Positions 9,552 to 19,342 are shown, counted from the first letter of the stretch. The stretch: DNA of 64,000 bases from Polynucleobacter sp. MG-27-Goln-C1 (GCF_018881905.1 NZ_JACVPM010000002.1:124001-188000); one strand, 5' to 3'. Translations and numbers: made by a program. The notes: a model not told the origin generated them from the sequence alone.

Positions 9552-12172
9552 TTAGAGGCCACCCAATCTTTCACACCAGCTAAGGCCGCGCCCAACTTAC
9601 TTGGGTCTGTACCGCCAGCCATCGCCATTTCTGGCTTGCCGCCACCTTTACCACCCACTTGCTGAGCAACAAAGTTCACTAAGTCGCCTGCCTTTACTTT
9701 GGCAATCGAATCCGCAGTCACGCCAGCAATCAAACTCACCTTATCGCCCTGCACAGAAGCCAAGACAATGGCGGCTGTTTTCAACTTCGCCTTCAAAGCA
9801 TCCATGGTTTCGCGAAGAACTTGCGCATCCGCACCATCCAAGCGCGCTGCCAACACCTTAAGACCATTGACATCGATTGCTTGTGTAGCCAATTCATCAC
9901 CCTGGCTGGCAGCGAGTTTGGAATTCACTTTATCCAACTCACGCTCTGCCTGACGCAAACTTTCTTGTAACTGAGCAACACGATTCACCAAATCACCCGG
10001 ATGGGTTTTGAGAATCGTCGCCGCTTCATTAATCTTGTCTTCCAAGCCTTGCAGAAAGTTCAATGCATTTCTACCGGTAACCGCCTCAACGCGACGGATA
10101 CCAGCTGCAACACCGCCCTCAGAAACAATCTTTAAGCTACCGATGTCGCCAGTACGGCCAACGTGGGTTCCACCACATAACTCCTTAGAGCTACCGATTT
10201 CAAGCACCCGAACTTCATCACCATACTTCTCACCAAAGAGCATCATGGCACCCGTCTTTTGTGCGTCATCCAAAGACATGACTTTTCCGGAAGTCGCAGT
10301 ATTAGCCAAAATCTCGGCATTCACAATATCTTCTATCCGACGAATTTCTTGTGCAGTAATAGGTGCGTTGTGAGTAAAGTCAAAACGGGTTTTACTGGCA
10401 TCAACCAAAGATCCCTTTTGCTGTACGTGGTCGCCCAATACTTCACGCAATGCTTTATGCAAAATATGCGTAGCGCTATGGTTGCGCATTGTTTCAGTTC
10501 TTTGCTCAATATCCACCAAGGCGTTGATTGCATCGCCTACTTTGAGCTCACCCTCTTGTACTTCACCTTGATGACCAAAAACATCCGCCTGAATCTTGAA
10601 AGTATCTTCAACTGCAAAACGTACTGCTTCATTACGCAACTCACCCTTATCGCCAACCTGTCCACCAGACTCAGCATAGAAAGGGGTGTTATCTAAAACG
10701 ATCACTGCAGCATCACCAGCTTTGACAGACTGCACAGCAGAGCCATCAACATAGAGCGCAGTTACTTTGGCGCCATCATGTTTCAAGGTGTCGTAGCCGT
10801 GGAACTGAGTTGGTTTGCCGGAATACTCTAAGCCTTGAGCCACCTTGAACTTACCAGCCGCTCTTGCTTGATCGCGCTGCTTTTGCATTGCCAAATCAAA
10901 GCCTTCAGCATCCACCGTGACATCGCGCTCGCGGCACACGTCCGCAGTCAAGTCCAAAGGAAAGCCAAAGGTATCGTGCAAACGGAAAGCGGTTTCACCA
11001 TCCACCGTCTTGGCACCACCAGCAAGCGCGCCCTCCAAAATTTCCATGCCGTTAGCAATGGTCTGAAAGAAGCGCTCTTCTTCCTGCTTAATCACTTCAC
11101 TGACTTTATCTTTTTCTGCCTGCAACTCTGGATAAGCCTGACCCATCTCTTTTACAAGAGCGGGCACGAGTTGATAGAAGAACGGTTTGCGTGCGCCCAA
11201 TTTGTAGCCATGACGAATTGCACGGCGTGTGATGCGACGTAGAACATAGCCACGACCAGCATTACCCGGAATAACACCGTCCACCACAATAAAACTACAG
11301 GCGCGAATATGGTCTGCAATGACTTTAAGTGATGGACTTGTTGGATCGCAATTCTCACCACCGGCCGCATCAACAGCTTCCTTAGCCGCTTTGAGCAAAT
11401 TAACAAAGAGATCAATCTCATAGTTAGAGTGCACGTGCTGCAGAACTGCGGCAATACGCTCAAGACCCATGCCAGTATCTACGCTAGGCTTAGGCAAAGG
11501 ATGCATATTGCCCGCTTCGTCGCGATTGAACTGCATGAATACGTTATTCCAAATCTCGATGTAGCGATCACCATCTTCATCGGGACTTCCCGGAGGGCCG
11601 CCCGCAATGTGAGGACCATGGTCGTAGAAGATTTCAGTACAAGGACCGCATGGGCCTGTATCACCCATCATCCAGAAATTATCTGAAGCGTAACGAGCGC
11701 CCTTGTTATCGCCGATGCGAATAATGCGTTCCGCTGGAATACCAATTTGCTTGTTCCAAATTTCATAAGCCTCATCGTCTTCCGCATAGACGGTGACGAG
11801 CAGCTTTTCTTCTGGCAACTTAAATACTTCTGTTAATAAGCCCCAGGCAAACTGAATGGCATCTTTTTTAAAGTAATCCCCAAAGGAGAAGTTACCCAAC
11901 ATTTCAAAGAAGGTGTGATGACGGGCTGTATAGCCGACGTTATCCAAGTCATTGTGTTTACCGCCGGCACGAATGCATTTCTGAGCGCTGGTAGCACGGT
12001 TATAGGGGCGCTTATCAAAGCCTAAAAAGACGTCCTTAAACTGATTCATACCCGCATTGGTAAATAACAGGGTTGGGTCGTCTCCAGGCACCACAGGGCT
12101 GGAAGGGACAATTTGGTGGCCTTTTTGGGCGAAGTAGTCCAGGTACGCCTGGCGAATTTGGGAGACTTTCAT
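9548..12172 (-). CDS. alaS: alanyl-tRNA synthetase
   Basis: Class II synthetase that charges and proofreads tRNA-Ala; 874 residues from the start chosen. Seen: the catalytic domain with [15 protein letters not shown] and [18 protein letters not shown], the editing domain with [16 protein letters not shown] (HxxxH) and [13 protein letters not shown] (zinc-binding CxxxH), a coiled coil, and the C-terminal DHHA1 domain ending in [17 protein letters not shown]. An upstream in-frame ATG at 12208 exists, but [14 protein letters not shown] is the normal family start. GATAAT (12185-12180) ends 7 bases before that ATG, which predicts a leaderless mRNA. tusA-like gene is coupled downstream. Confidence 0.96.
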   Translation of the reverse strand: MKVSQIRQAYLDYFAQKGHQIVPSSPVVPGDDPTLLFTNAGMNQFKDVFLGFDKRPYNRATSAQKCIRAGGKHNDLDNVGYTARHHTFFEMLGNFSFGDYFKKDAIQFAWGLLTEVFKLPEEKLLVTVYAEDDEAYEIWNKQIGIPAERIIRIGDNKGARYASDNFWMMGDTGPCGPCTEIFYDHGPHIAGGPPGSPDEDGDRYIEIWNNVFMQFNRDEAGNMHPLPKPSVDTGMGLERIAAVLQHVHSNYEIDLFVNLLKAAKEAVDAAGGENCDPTSPSLKVIADHIRACSFIVVDGVIPGNAGRGYVLRRITRRAIRHGYKLGARKPFFYQLVPALVKEMGQAYPELQAEKDKVSEVIKQEEERFFQTIANGMEILEGALAGGAKTVDGETAFRLHDTFGFPLDLTADVCRERDVTVDAEGFDLAMQKQRDQARAAGKFKVAQGLEYSGKPTQFHGYDTLKHDGAKVTALYVDGSAVQSVKAGDAAVIVLDNTPFYAESGGQVGDKGELRNEAVRFAVEDTFKIQADVFGHQGEVQEGELKVGDAINALVDIEQRTETMRNHSATHILHKALREVLGDHVQQKGSLVDASKTRFDFTHNAPITAQEIRRIEDIVNAEILANTATSGKVMSLDDAQKTGAMMLFGEKYGDEVRVLEIGSSKELCGGTHVGRTGDIGSLKIVSEGGVAAGIRRVEAVTGRNALNFLQGLEDKINEAATILKTHPGDLVNRVAQLQESLRQAERELDKVNSKLAASQGDELATQAIDVNGLKVLAARLDGADAQVLRETMDALKAKLKTAAIVLASVQGDKVSLIAGVTADSIAKVKAGDLVNFVAQQVGGKGGGKPEMAMAGGTDPSKLGAALAGVKDWVASK

Positions 12173-12295
12173 GCGAATAATTATCGCATTGGCACTAGTC
12201 AGGGGCAAACCCTAGGCAAAGCTCCTCAATCCTGCCTTACAATCCCGTAACATCAATAAATAGATCGGCCTTTAAGTCGATATAAGGAGCTCAAC

Positions 12296-12754
12296 TTGAA
12301 AATTCGCAATCAACGGGATTTTGGCGCTGGAATCATGTACATGGTTATCGGCCTATTCTTTACCATAGTAGCTACCCATTACCCAATGGGTACGGCGGCC
12401 AAAATGGGTCCAGGCTATTTCCCATTCTTCCTCGGCATTCTGATGTCACTTTTAGGCTTACTGGTGCTAGTAAAGTCCTTAAGAGCGACCGCCACAATTG
12501 AAAGCATCCCTAAATTCAATTGGCGCATCATTGGCTTAATTACCGGCTCAGTAGTCCTTTACGGCATCCTCTTACCAACCATGGGCTTTGTTGTAGCAGT
12601 ATTTGTACTGGTATTTATGTCTGCGAGCGCAAGCCATGAGTTTCACTGGAAGGGCACATTAATTAATGCCACCTTCTTGGTTGCATTTACCTATTCAGTG
12701 TTTGTAGTAGGACTGAAGCTTCAGTTCCCATTACTGCCTTTCTTTCTTCAATAA
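12296..12754 (+). CDS. tctB: tripartite tricarboxylate transporter small membrane subunit TctB
   Basis: Small permease subunit of a TTT-family secondary transporter for citrate-like carboxylates. 152 residues with four membrane spans (about 15-32, 45-62, 78-112 as a pair, 122-145) in the TctB pattern, including GPGYFPFFLGILM near 40-52. The start is TTG at 12296, supported by a strong AAGGAG (12284-12289) 6 bases upstream; no better ATG is available. A TACAAT at 12238-12243 may be its -10, giving a leader of about 50 bases. tctA follows after 19 bases. Confidence 0.88.
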   Translation: MKIRNQRDFGAGIMYMVIGLFFTIVATHYPMGTAAKMGPGYFPFFLGILMSLLGLLVLVKSLRATATIESIPKFNWRIIGLITGSVVLYGILLPTMGFVVAVFVLVFMSASASHEFHWKGTLINATFLVAFTYSVFVVGLKLQFPLLPFFLQ

Positions 12755-12773
12755 CAAACCGGGATACTGAAAA

Positions 12774-14276
12774 ATGGACTTATTTGCTAATTTAGCTCTC
12801 GGTTTCGATACCGCCTTTACCCTCCAAAACCTACTGTATTGCTTAATTGGTTGCGTTTTGGGTACTTTGATTGGTGTTTTGCCAGGCCTAGGCCCAATCG
12901 CGACAATTGCGATGTTGTTGCCAGCGACCTATGCATTGCCTCCAATTGCTGCTTTGATCATGTTGGCTGGTATTTACTACGGCTCCCAGTACGGTGGCTC
13001 TACAACTGCAATTTTGCTCAATATCCCAGGGGAAACGTCCTCGGTGGTGACGGCGATCGATGGATATCAAATGGCCAGAAATGGTCGAGCGGGCGTAGCT
13101 CTCTTTACTGCCGGCATGGGCTCCTTCTTTGCTGGTTGCGTGGCTACATTGGTTTTGGCTGCTTTTGCTGCCCCACTCTCTCAGCTAGCCTTTAAGTTTG
13201 GTCCCGCCGAATATTTCTCCCTAATGGTTTTAGGGTTAATTGGTGCGGTCGTTCTGGCCTCAGGCTCTTTGATCAAGGCGATCGGCATGATCATTCTTGG
13301 CCTATTAATGGGCTTGATTGGTACCGATGTGAACTCTGGTGTCTCCCGCTACGCTTTTGACATCCCTGAATTAAGTGACGGCATTGGTTTCGTAGCCGTA
13401 GCGATGGGTGTTTTCGGCTTTGCTGAAATCATGGGTAACCTTGAGAAAAAAGGCGAGGATGAGGGCTTCTTGAATAAGATGACCACGATGATCCCAACCA
13501 AGCAAGATGTAAAACGCATGATCCCATCAATCTTGCGTGGCACAACAATTGGCTCCATTCTGGGGATCTTGCCAGGCGGCGGCGCTGCTTTGGCAGCCTT
13601 TGGTGCTTACTCAGTTGAAAAGAAATCATCTAAATACAGCCATGAGTTTGGTAAAGGTGCGATCGAGGGTGTAGCAGGTCCTGAGGCAGCAAACAATGCT
13701 GCAGCTCAAACCTCTTTCATTCCATTGCTCACTTTGGGTATTCCACCAAACGCTGTGATGGCTTTGATGGTTGGTGCGATGACGATTCATAACATTCAGC
13801 CAGGCCCACAAGTGATGACCAGCAACCCAGCTTTGTTCTGGGGTCTGATCGCATCCATGTGGATTGGTAACGTGATGTTGATTCTCTTGAACTTGCCACT
13901 CATTGGTATTTGGGTAAAGCTCCTGAAGATTCCTTATCGCTTTATGTATCCAGCCATTTTGGTCTTCTGCTGTATCGGCGTGTACACCGTGAATAACACT
14001 GTGTTTGACGTATACATTACTGCTGCTTTCGGCATTATTGGCTACCTCTTCTTCAAACTCGGTTGCGAACCTCCTCCATTGCTGCTCGGCTTCGTGCTCG
14101 GACCAATGATGGAAGAGAACTTCCGTCGCGCCCTATTGTTGTCACGTGGTGATTTCACAACCTTCGTAACCCGCCCACTCTCCTTAGGATTGCTCATCGC
14201 AGCAGCCCTCTTGGTCGTGATCGTGGCTCTGCCTGCGGTTAAGAAAACCCGTGAAGAGGCTTTCGTAGAAGATTAA
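12774..14276 (+). CDS. tctA: tripartite tricarboxylate transporter large permease TctA
   Basis: Main membrane subunit of the TTT transporter; 500 residues with about 11-12 hydrophobic spans. Family signatures are the N-terminal GVLPGLGPIATIAMLLP and YYGSQYGGSTTAILLNIPGE, repeated in the second half as ILPGGGAALAAFGAY and TLGIPPNAVMALM, the two inverted structural repeats of TctA. Cotranscribed with tctB. No periplasmic binding protein gene (tctC) lies next to it; in Burkholderiales such proteins are often encoded elsewhere. Substrate cannot be read from sequence. Followed by a rho-independent terminator. Confidence 0.93.
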   Translation: MDLFANLALGFDTAFTLQNLLYCLIGCVLGTLIGVLPGLGPIATIAMLLPATYALPPIAALIMLAGIYYGSQYGGSTTAILLNIPGETSSVVTAIDGYQMARNGRAGVALFTAGMGSFFAGCVATLVLAAFAAPLSQLAFKFGPAEYFSLMVLGLIGAVVLASGSLIKAIGMIILGLLMGLIGTDVNSGVSRYAFDIPELSDGIGFVAVAMGVFGFAEIMGNLEKKGEDEGFLNKMTTMIPTKQDVKRMIPSILRGTTIGSILGILPGGGAALAAFGAYSVEKKSSKYSHEFGKGAIEGVAGPEAANNAAAQTSFIPLLTLGIPPNAVMALMVGAMTIHNIQPGPQVMTSNPALFWGLIASMWIGNVMLILLNLPLIGIWVKLLKIPYRFMYPAILVFCCIGVYTVNNTVFDVYITAAFGIIGYLFFKLGCEPPPLLLGFVLGPMMEENFRRALLLSRGDFTTFVTRPLSLGLLIAAALLVVIVALPAVKKTREEAFVED

Positions 14277-14300
14277 TTCTCGAATGCTTCCCAGAATCGA

Positions 14301-14326
14301 GCCCGCAGCAGTTTGCGGGCTTTTTT
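14301..14326 (+). terminator. rho-independent terminator of tctBA
   Basis: GCCCGCA (14301-14307) pairs with TGCGGGC (14314-14320) across a 6-base loop and is followed by TTTTTT, 25 bases after the tctA stop. Confidence 0.9.
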
Positions 14327-14348
14327 CTTTATAGGCAGGGCTTTTCTC

Positions 14349-14354
14349 TACAAT
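14349..14354 (+). promoter_or_regulatory. -10 element of a leaderless glnS transcript
   Basis: TACAAT ends exactly 6 bases before the glnS ATG at 14361, just after the tctBA terminator. The intervening GGGCGC is not positioned as a Shine-Dalgarno. One of the clearest examples of the leaderless pattern in this window. Confidence 0.6.
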
Positions 14355-14360
14355 GGGCGC

Positions 14361-16133
14361 ATGTCCCAAGATAGCAAACCCTCTAAATCGCCTGCCGGCA
14401 CAGTTGCTGAGCCCTCCAACTTTTTGCGCCAGATCATCGATCATGACTTGGCGAGTGGCGCCTACCAAAACCGAAGCGATCGCAGCGGCCAAGCTATCCC
14501 CTCCATCATTACGCGTTTTCCACCAGAGCCCAATGGCTATCTCCATATTGGTCACGCCAAAAGTATCTGCCTGAACTTTGGCTTAGCTGCTGATTACAAC
14601 AATCAAGCGGGTGGTGCACGTTGCAATATGCGCTTGGATGACACTAACCCAGTTAAAGAAGATATTGAGTACGCCGATAGTATTTTGGACGCCGTTAAAT
14701 GGCTGGGATTTGATTGGGGCACACACCTTTATCACGCAAGTGATTACTTTGACCAACTCTATGAGTTTGCAGAAATTCTGATTCAGAATGGCAAAGCGTA
14801 TGTGGATAGTCAAAGTGCGGATGACATTCACACCAATCGCGGCAACTTTGGCCAAGTTGGAAAAAATAGTCCGTACCGCGATCGCACGCCCGATGAGAAC
14901 CTGGCTTTATTCCGCGAGATGCGTGATGGCAAATTCAAAGACGGTGAACATGTTCTGCGACTGAAGATTGATATGGCGCATCCGAATATTGTGATGCGAG
15001 ATCCCGTGGTCTATCGTATTCGTCACACTGATCACCACCGCACTGGTAGCAAGTGGTGCATCTATCCTTTATACGATTTCACGCACTGTATTTCTGATGC
15101 ATTGGAAAATGTTTCACACTCCATCTGCACATTGGAGTTTGAAAATAATCGCCCGCTCTACGACTGGATCGTAGCCTCACTGGCAGAACTAGGGATCTTC
15201 AAAAATCCCGTTCCACATCAATATGAGTTTGCTCGCCTCAACCTAACTTACACCATCACCAGCAAGCGCAAGTTACTGCAATTGGTAGAAGAAAAGCATG
15301 TTGATGGCTGGGATGATCCGCGGATGCCGACCATCGTAGGTATCCGACGTAGAGGTTACACACCAGAGAGTATTCGCCTGTTCTGTGAGCGCATTGGTGT
15401 ATCTAAAGCAGATAGTTGGATTGATATGAGCACTCTGGATCAAGCCCTACGGGATGATCTAGAGGCCAAGGCCCCACGGGCCACAGCGGTCCTTAAGCCA
15501 CTCAAACTCGTGATTGAAAACTTTGATGCATCTGCGAGCGAGCCTTGCTCAGCTCCGCGTCATCCACAACATCCCGAGTGGGGCAATCGCGAGTTTCATT
15601 TCACAAAAGAATTGTGGATTGAAGAAGATGATTTTATGAAGGAGCCTGTTAAGGGATTCTTTAGACTATATCCACCGATTGGCGATCAACCTGGTGGACG
15701 CGTACGCTTACGTCATGGCTTTGTGATTGAGTGCACCGGCTTTGAAGTGGATGCCAATGGCAATGTGATTCAAGTTAATGCAACTCACTTTCCCGACAGT
15801 AAGAGCGGCACTCCCGGCTCAAATAATTACAAGGTGAAGGGCAACATTCATTGGGTTAGCGCGGCAGAAGCTGTGCCAGCACAAGTGCGTCTCTATGATC
15901 ACTTATTTAATGACCCACATCCAGATAGCGGCGATAAAAATTTCCTTGATGCGATCAATCCAAACTCCAAGCAAACGATTACTGCGTACTTAGAGCCCTG
16001 CATGAAAGATGCTAAAGCAGAAGATCGTTTTCAGTTTGAGCGTCACGGTTACTTTGTTGCGGACCAAAGCGACTCTAAACCAGGTCAACCGGTATTTAAT
16101 CGTACGGTCGGACTTAAGGATTCTTGGAAATAG
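14361..16133 (+). CDS. glnS: glutaminyl-tRNA synthetase
   Basis: Class Ib synthetase charging tRNA-Gln directly; its presence implies no dependence on the GatCAB route for Gln-tRNA. 590 residues from the ATG at 14361. Seen: TRFPPEPNGYLHIGHAKSIC (51-70, HIGH at 62-65), the GlnRS-specific RLDDTNPVKE, DNRG-type DWIVASLAEL, the KMSKS-like loop present as TSKRKL instead of the common MSKRKL, and the C-terminal beta-barrel anticodon domain. An upstream in-frame ATG at 14313 falls inside the terminator and is rejected. The 3' end overlaps the converging epimerase gene by 20 bases. Confidence 0.95.
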   Translation: MSQDSKPSKSPAGTVAEPSNFLRQIIDHDLASGAYQNRSDRSGQAIPSIITRFPPEPNGYLHIGHAKSICLNFGLAADYNNQAGGARCNMRLDDTNPVKEDIEYADSILDAVKWLGFDWGTHLYHASDYFDQLYEFAEILIQNGKAYVDSQSADDIHTNRGNFGQVGKNSPYRDRTPDENLALFREMRDGKFKDGEHVLRLKIDMAHPNIVMRDPVVYRIRHTDHHRTGSKWCIYPLYDFTHCISDALENVSHSICTLEFENNRPLYDWIVASLAELGIFKNPVPHQYEFARLNLTYTITSKRKLLQLVEEKHVDGWDDPRMPTIVGIRRRGYTPESIRLFCERIGVSKADSWIDMSTLDQALRDDLEAKAPRATAVLKPLKLVIENFDASASEPCSAPRHPQHPEWGNREFHFTKELWIEEDDFMKEPVKGFFRLYPPIGDQPGGRVRLRHGFVIECTGFEVDANGNVIQVNATHFPDSKSGTPGSNNYKVKGNIHWVSAAEAVPAQVRLYDHLFNDPHPDSGDKNFLDAINPNSKQTITAYLEPCMKDAKAEDRFQFERHGYFVADQSDSKPGQPVFNRTVGLKDSWK

Positions 16134-17001
16134 TTTTCAGAAACTCTGCGACGCTGGGATAGCGTAGCGGGGTTTTTAATTCTGCTAGTCGCGTATTCGT
16201 TACGCGTCGCGACTCCCGCATAAAAGACCACAGCATCGGGGATACGATTTTCTCTAACTGCTCAGCTGGCAATCTTGGTGGTCGATCCAAACCAAACGCA
16301 TCAGCCACTTCATCAAAGTAATCACCCATCTTGGTTTCACCGCCGTCACAGGCATTGATGACACGCTGTGGTTTGCCGTGATAGACGGCAGCACAAATCA
16401 ATCTCGCCAAATCATCGCTCTGAATATGGTTTGAGTAGGCATCCTCAGTTGCAATTAAGGCAGGCGTTCCTGCCTGAATGCGCTCAACTGGCAATCGGTC
16501 AAAGGCATAGATGCCTGGCACACGCAGAATGGTAAGGACTACGCCGTGAGAAGGGGCCCAAAGACCTAGGCAATTTTCTGCATCCACCCGACGCTTGGCT
16601 CGCTCGCTTTGGGGGTTCACGGGCGTTACTTCACCCACCCTCCCGCCTGCATGATCCCCGTACACACCGGTGGTGCTCACATAAATCAAGCGCCCAACAG
16701 TATTGGAGCCTTGGGATAAAATTCGCAAGAGGTTGCGAGTTCGGCAATCACGATGACCTGTATTTTGGGGTGGTGCCAAGTGGATAACGGTTTGCGCTAA
16801 TCCACTTAAGCGCCACAAGCTATCGGGCTTATCCAGATCCCCCAAAATCGGAATCGCGCCAACCGCTCTCAACTCCTGAAAACGTGCTTTCTGGGAAGTT
16901 AGGGCATATACGCGATGACTTCGGGCAAGCTGCTTAGCAACACGTAGGCCAATGTCACCGCAGCCGACGATCAGGATTCGAGGTTTACCAAAAGATTGCA
17001 T
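16114..17001 (-). CDS. NAD(P)-binding epimerase/reductase, YeeZ-like
   Basis: 295-residue extended-SDR-like protein, substrate unknown. The N-terminal Rossmann motif reads ILIVGCGDIGLRVAKQLA (about 9-26). IYVSTTGVYGDHAGG holds the Ser/Tyr pair of the epimerase family, and RVPGIYAFDRLP follows. The GCGDIG variant is that of the YeeZ-type group, not of typical sugar epimerases. The ATG at 17001 has TACGAT (17014-17009) 7 bases upstream and no Shine-Dalgarno. The last 20 bases overlap glnS on the other strand. Confidence 0.8.
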   Translation of the reverse strand: MQSFGKPRILIVGCGDIGLRVAKQLARSHRVYALTSQKARFQELRAVGAIPILGDLDKPDSLWRLSGLAQTVIHLAPPQNTGHRDCRTRNLLRILSQGSNTVGRLIYVSTTGVYGDHAGGRVGEVTPVNPQSERAKRRVDAENCLGLWAPSHGVVLTILRVPGIYAFDRLPVERIQAGTPALIATEDAYSNHIQSDDLARLICAAVYHGKPQRVINACDGGETKMGDYFDEVADAFGLDRPPRLPAEQLEKIVSPMLWSFMRESRRVTNTRLAELKTPLRYPSVAEFLKTISKNP

Positions 17002-17008
17002 AGGTCAC

Positions 17009-17019
17009 ATCGTAACGAT
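17009..17019. promoter_or_regulatory. symmetric -10 between epimerase and Fe-S reductase genes
   Basis: ATCGTAACGAT is a perfect inverted repeat around a central A. Read on minus it gives TACGAT (17014-17009), 7 bases before the epimerase ATG; read on plus it gives AACGAT (17014-17019), 12 bases before the reductase ATG. Bidirectional use is inferred from symmetry and position. Confidence 0.4.
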
Positions 17020-17031
17020 TTATTGAAAGGA

Positions 17032-18078
17032 ATGAGAGTGTCTTACCAAGTCACGCTCAAGACGAGCGGCAAACAATTTACCGTCCAGAAGGATGAAACC
17101 CTGCTGGAAGCAGCGCTACAACAGGGCATCACGCTTCCCTATGGCTGTAAAAATGGCGCCTGCGGTTCTTGCAAAGGCAAGGTTCTAGAAGGTCAAGTGG
17201 AGCATGGCCAACATAGCGCTGCCGCCTTAAGCCCTGCTGATGAAGCTACTGGAGGCACCTTGTTTTGCTGCGCCCACCCTAAATCAGACCTTCTCATTGA
17301 GGCTCGTGAAGTTCAAGGCGCTGGCGATATCGCTATTCGCAAGGTTCCCTGTCGTGTGAATGCCATTACAAAGCCGAGTGCTGATGTGGCGATTCTGAAA
17401 TTGCAATTGCCAGCTGCCGAGCGCTTTCAATTTCTGGCTGGGCAATATTTAGAGTTCTTGCTCAAAGATGGGCAACGTCGCGCTTATTCCATTGCTAATG
17501 CCCCTGATCAAGATGGCCCTCTCGAGCTACATATTCGCCATTTACCAGGCGGACTCTTTACTGATTTTGTTTTTGGCGCAAAAGATCCAGCACTGAAAGA
17601 AAAAGATATCCTGCGTTTTGAAGGGCCTTTAGGCAGCTTCTTCCTCAGGGAAGATTCCAAGAAACCCATTATTTTTGTTGCGGCAGGCACTGGTTTTGCA
17701 CCTATCAAGTCCATCGTTGAGCAAATGCAGCTTAAAAAGATTCATCGCCCTATTTATCTGTATTGGGGTGGACGTCGTCCCAGCGACCTCTACCTCGATG
17801 AACTCTGTCAGTCCTGGGCTAAGGAAATTCCTGACTTCAAGTTCATCCCAGTTATTTCTGATGCCCTTCCAGAGGATCAATGGACTGGACGCACAGGCTT
17901 TGTCCATCAAGCAGTAATGTCTGACCATCCCGATATGAGCCCTTACCAGGTCTATGCCTGTGGCGCCCCCGTCATGGTCAATGCAGCCCGCCATGACTTT
18001 TCATCTCAGTGCAAGCTGCCTGAGGACGAATTCTTTGCGGACTCCTTTACCAGCGCAGCGGATCTCGCCACAAACTAA
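17032..18078 (+). CDS. 2Fe-2S ferredoxin/flavin NAD(P)H oxidoreductase
   Basis: Electron-transfer reductase of 348 residues, like the CDP-6-deoxy-glucoseen reductase (AscD-like) proteins of Burkholderiales. Domain order: plant-type ferredoxin with Cys39, Cys44, Cys47 and a fourth Cys at 79 or 80 (YGCKNGACGSCKG then LFCCAHP); FAD domain with RRAYSIANAPDQDG; NAD domain with AAGTGFAPIKSIVEQM; and a C-terminal VYACGAPVMV. The electron acceptor is not known. The start at 17032 has GAAAGGA directly upstream; an in-frame ATG at 16996 would overlap the divergent epimerase and extends beyond the ferredoxin domain, so it is rejected. GTG at 17038 is also possible. Confidence 0.85.
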   Translation: MRVSYQVTLKTSGKQFTVQKDETLLEAALQQGITLPYGCKNGACGSCKGKVLEGQVEHGQHSAAALSPADEATGGTLFCCAHPKSDLLIEAREVQGAGDIAIRKVPCRVNAITKPSADVAILKLQLPAAERFQFLAGQYLEFLLKDGQRRAYSIANAPDQDGPLELHIRHLPGGLFTDFVFGAKDPALKEKDILRFEGPLGSFFLREDSKKPIIFVAAGTGFAPIKSIVEQMQLKKIHRPIYLYWGGRRPSDLYLDELCQSWAKEIPDFKFIPVISDALPEDQWTGRTGFVHQAVMSDHPDMSPYQVYACGAPVMVNAARHDFSSQCKLPEDEFFADSFTSAADLATN

Positions 18079-18129
18079 CTTACTAAGCGTGATAATAGAA
18101 ACCTCATTTGATCTCACTTTGCACACGAT

Positions 18130-19323
18130 ATGAATAAGCCAGCCCAATCCGTAGATGCCCATTCAGTGATGTTTATTACCCCACGCCCAGAAGTTGTGAT
18201 GGTTGAGGGTAAAGGCTCGTGGCTCACCGATAACAATGGCAAGCGTTATTTAGACTTCTTGCAAGGTTGGGCAGTGAACTGTCTCGGTCACAGCAATCCA
18301 GGCATGATTGAAGCGCTCAATGCACAGGCTAAGAAGCTCATTAATCCGAGTCCAGCCTTTTATAACGAGCCGATGATTGGCTTATCTAATCTACTGACCA
18401 ATAACAGCTGCTTTAACAAAGTGTTTTTTGCTAATAGCGGCGCCGAGGCAAATGAAGGCGCTATCAAGCTGGCACGCAAATGGGGTCAACTCAATAAGTC
18501 TGGCGCCTTTGAAATTATTACCTTTGATCATAGCTTTCATGGTCGTACTTTAGCAACGATGAGTGCATCTGGTAAGCCAGGCTGGGACACGATGTTTGCT
18601 CCACAAGTTCCAGGCTTTCTGAAAGCAGATTTAAATGATTTGGACTCCGTTAAAAAACTGGTGACCGATAAAACGGTTGCGGTGATGCTCGAGCCAGTAC
18701 AGGGCGAAGGCGGCGTAATCCCTGTCACCAAAGAATTTATGCAAAGCCTGCGTAAGTTCACTACAGAAAATAATATTTTGTTGATCGTGGATGAAGTGCA
18801 GGCTGGCTGTGGTCGAACTGGAAAACTGTTTGCTTATCAACATTACGGCATCGAACCAGACATCATGACCCTGGGCAAAGGCATTGGTGGTGGTGTTCCT
18901 TTGGCAGCCCTGATGGCTACTGATGCTGTGGCTTGTTTTGTTCCTGGCGACCAAGGTGGCACCTATAACGGCAACCCACTCATGACTGCAGTAGGCATCA
19001 GCGTCATCGAGCAATTACTCGCACCAGGATTTTTGGATGCAGTCCGCGCAAAAGGTGAATTGCTCAGCAAAGAATTACTTTCTATCTCAGCAGAATTTAA
19101 TCTGAATGGTGAGCGTGGCGAAGGACTATTGCGTGCACTGATGTTGAGCAGTGATATTGGCGGCAAGCTGGTTGAGCTAGCTCGCGATAGAGTTCCAGAG
19201 GGATTGCTAATTAACTCACCAAGACCCAATCTGTTGCGCTTCATGCCAGCACTGAATGTTTCTGATGATGAAATCCGCCAGATGTGCAACATCTTGAGAG
19301 AGTTACTCAAGCAAGTTGTTTAG
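18130..19323 (+). CDS. argD: acetylornithine aminotransferase
   Basis: PLP-dependent class III aminotransferase of 397 residues, converting N-acetylglutamate semialdehyde to N-acetylornithine in arginine synthesis (and often succinyl-diaminopimelate in lysine synthesis). Seen: FFANSGAEANEGAIKLARK, FHGRTLATMSASG, PVQGEGGV, LLIVDEVQAGCGRTG (PLP aspartate) and TLGKGIGGGVPLAA (Schiff-base Lys). Very similar ornithine and succinylornithine aminotransferases cannot be excluded, but argF and argG in the same window favour ArgD. GATAAT near 18089 may be a -10. A strong terminator follows. Confidence 0.88.
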   Translation: MNKPAQSVDAHSVMFITPRPEVVMVEGKGSWLTDNNGKRYLDFLQGWAVNCLGHSNPGMIEALNAQAKKLINPSPAFYNEPMIGLSNLLTNNSCFNKVFFANSGAEANEGAIKLARKWGQLNKSGAFEIITFDHSFHGRTLATMSASGKPGWDTMFAPQVPGFLKADLNDLDSVKKLVTDKTVAVMLEPVQGEGGVIPVTKEFMQSLRKFTTENNILLIVDEVQAGCGRTGKLFAYQHYGIEPDIMTLGKGIGGGVPLAALMATDAVACFVPGDQGGTYNGNPLMTAVGISVIEQLLAPGFLDAVRAKGELLSKELLSISAEFNLNGERGEGLLRALMLSSDIGGKLVELARDRVPEGLLINSPRPNLLRFMPALNVSDDEIRQMCNILRELLKQVV

Positions 19324-19342
19324 AAGTATTTAGGCGGGATGT

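Noticed and set aside
10259..10696. Open frame of 145 codons on the plus strand opposite alaS
   Set aside because: Antisense to the AlaRS editing domain, rich in unlikely Cys/Phe/Tyr runs, no domain recognised.
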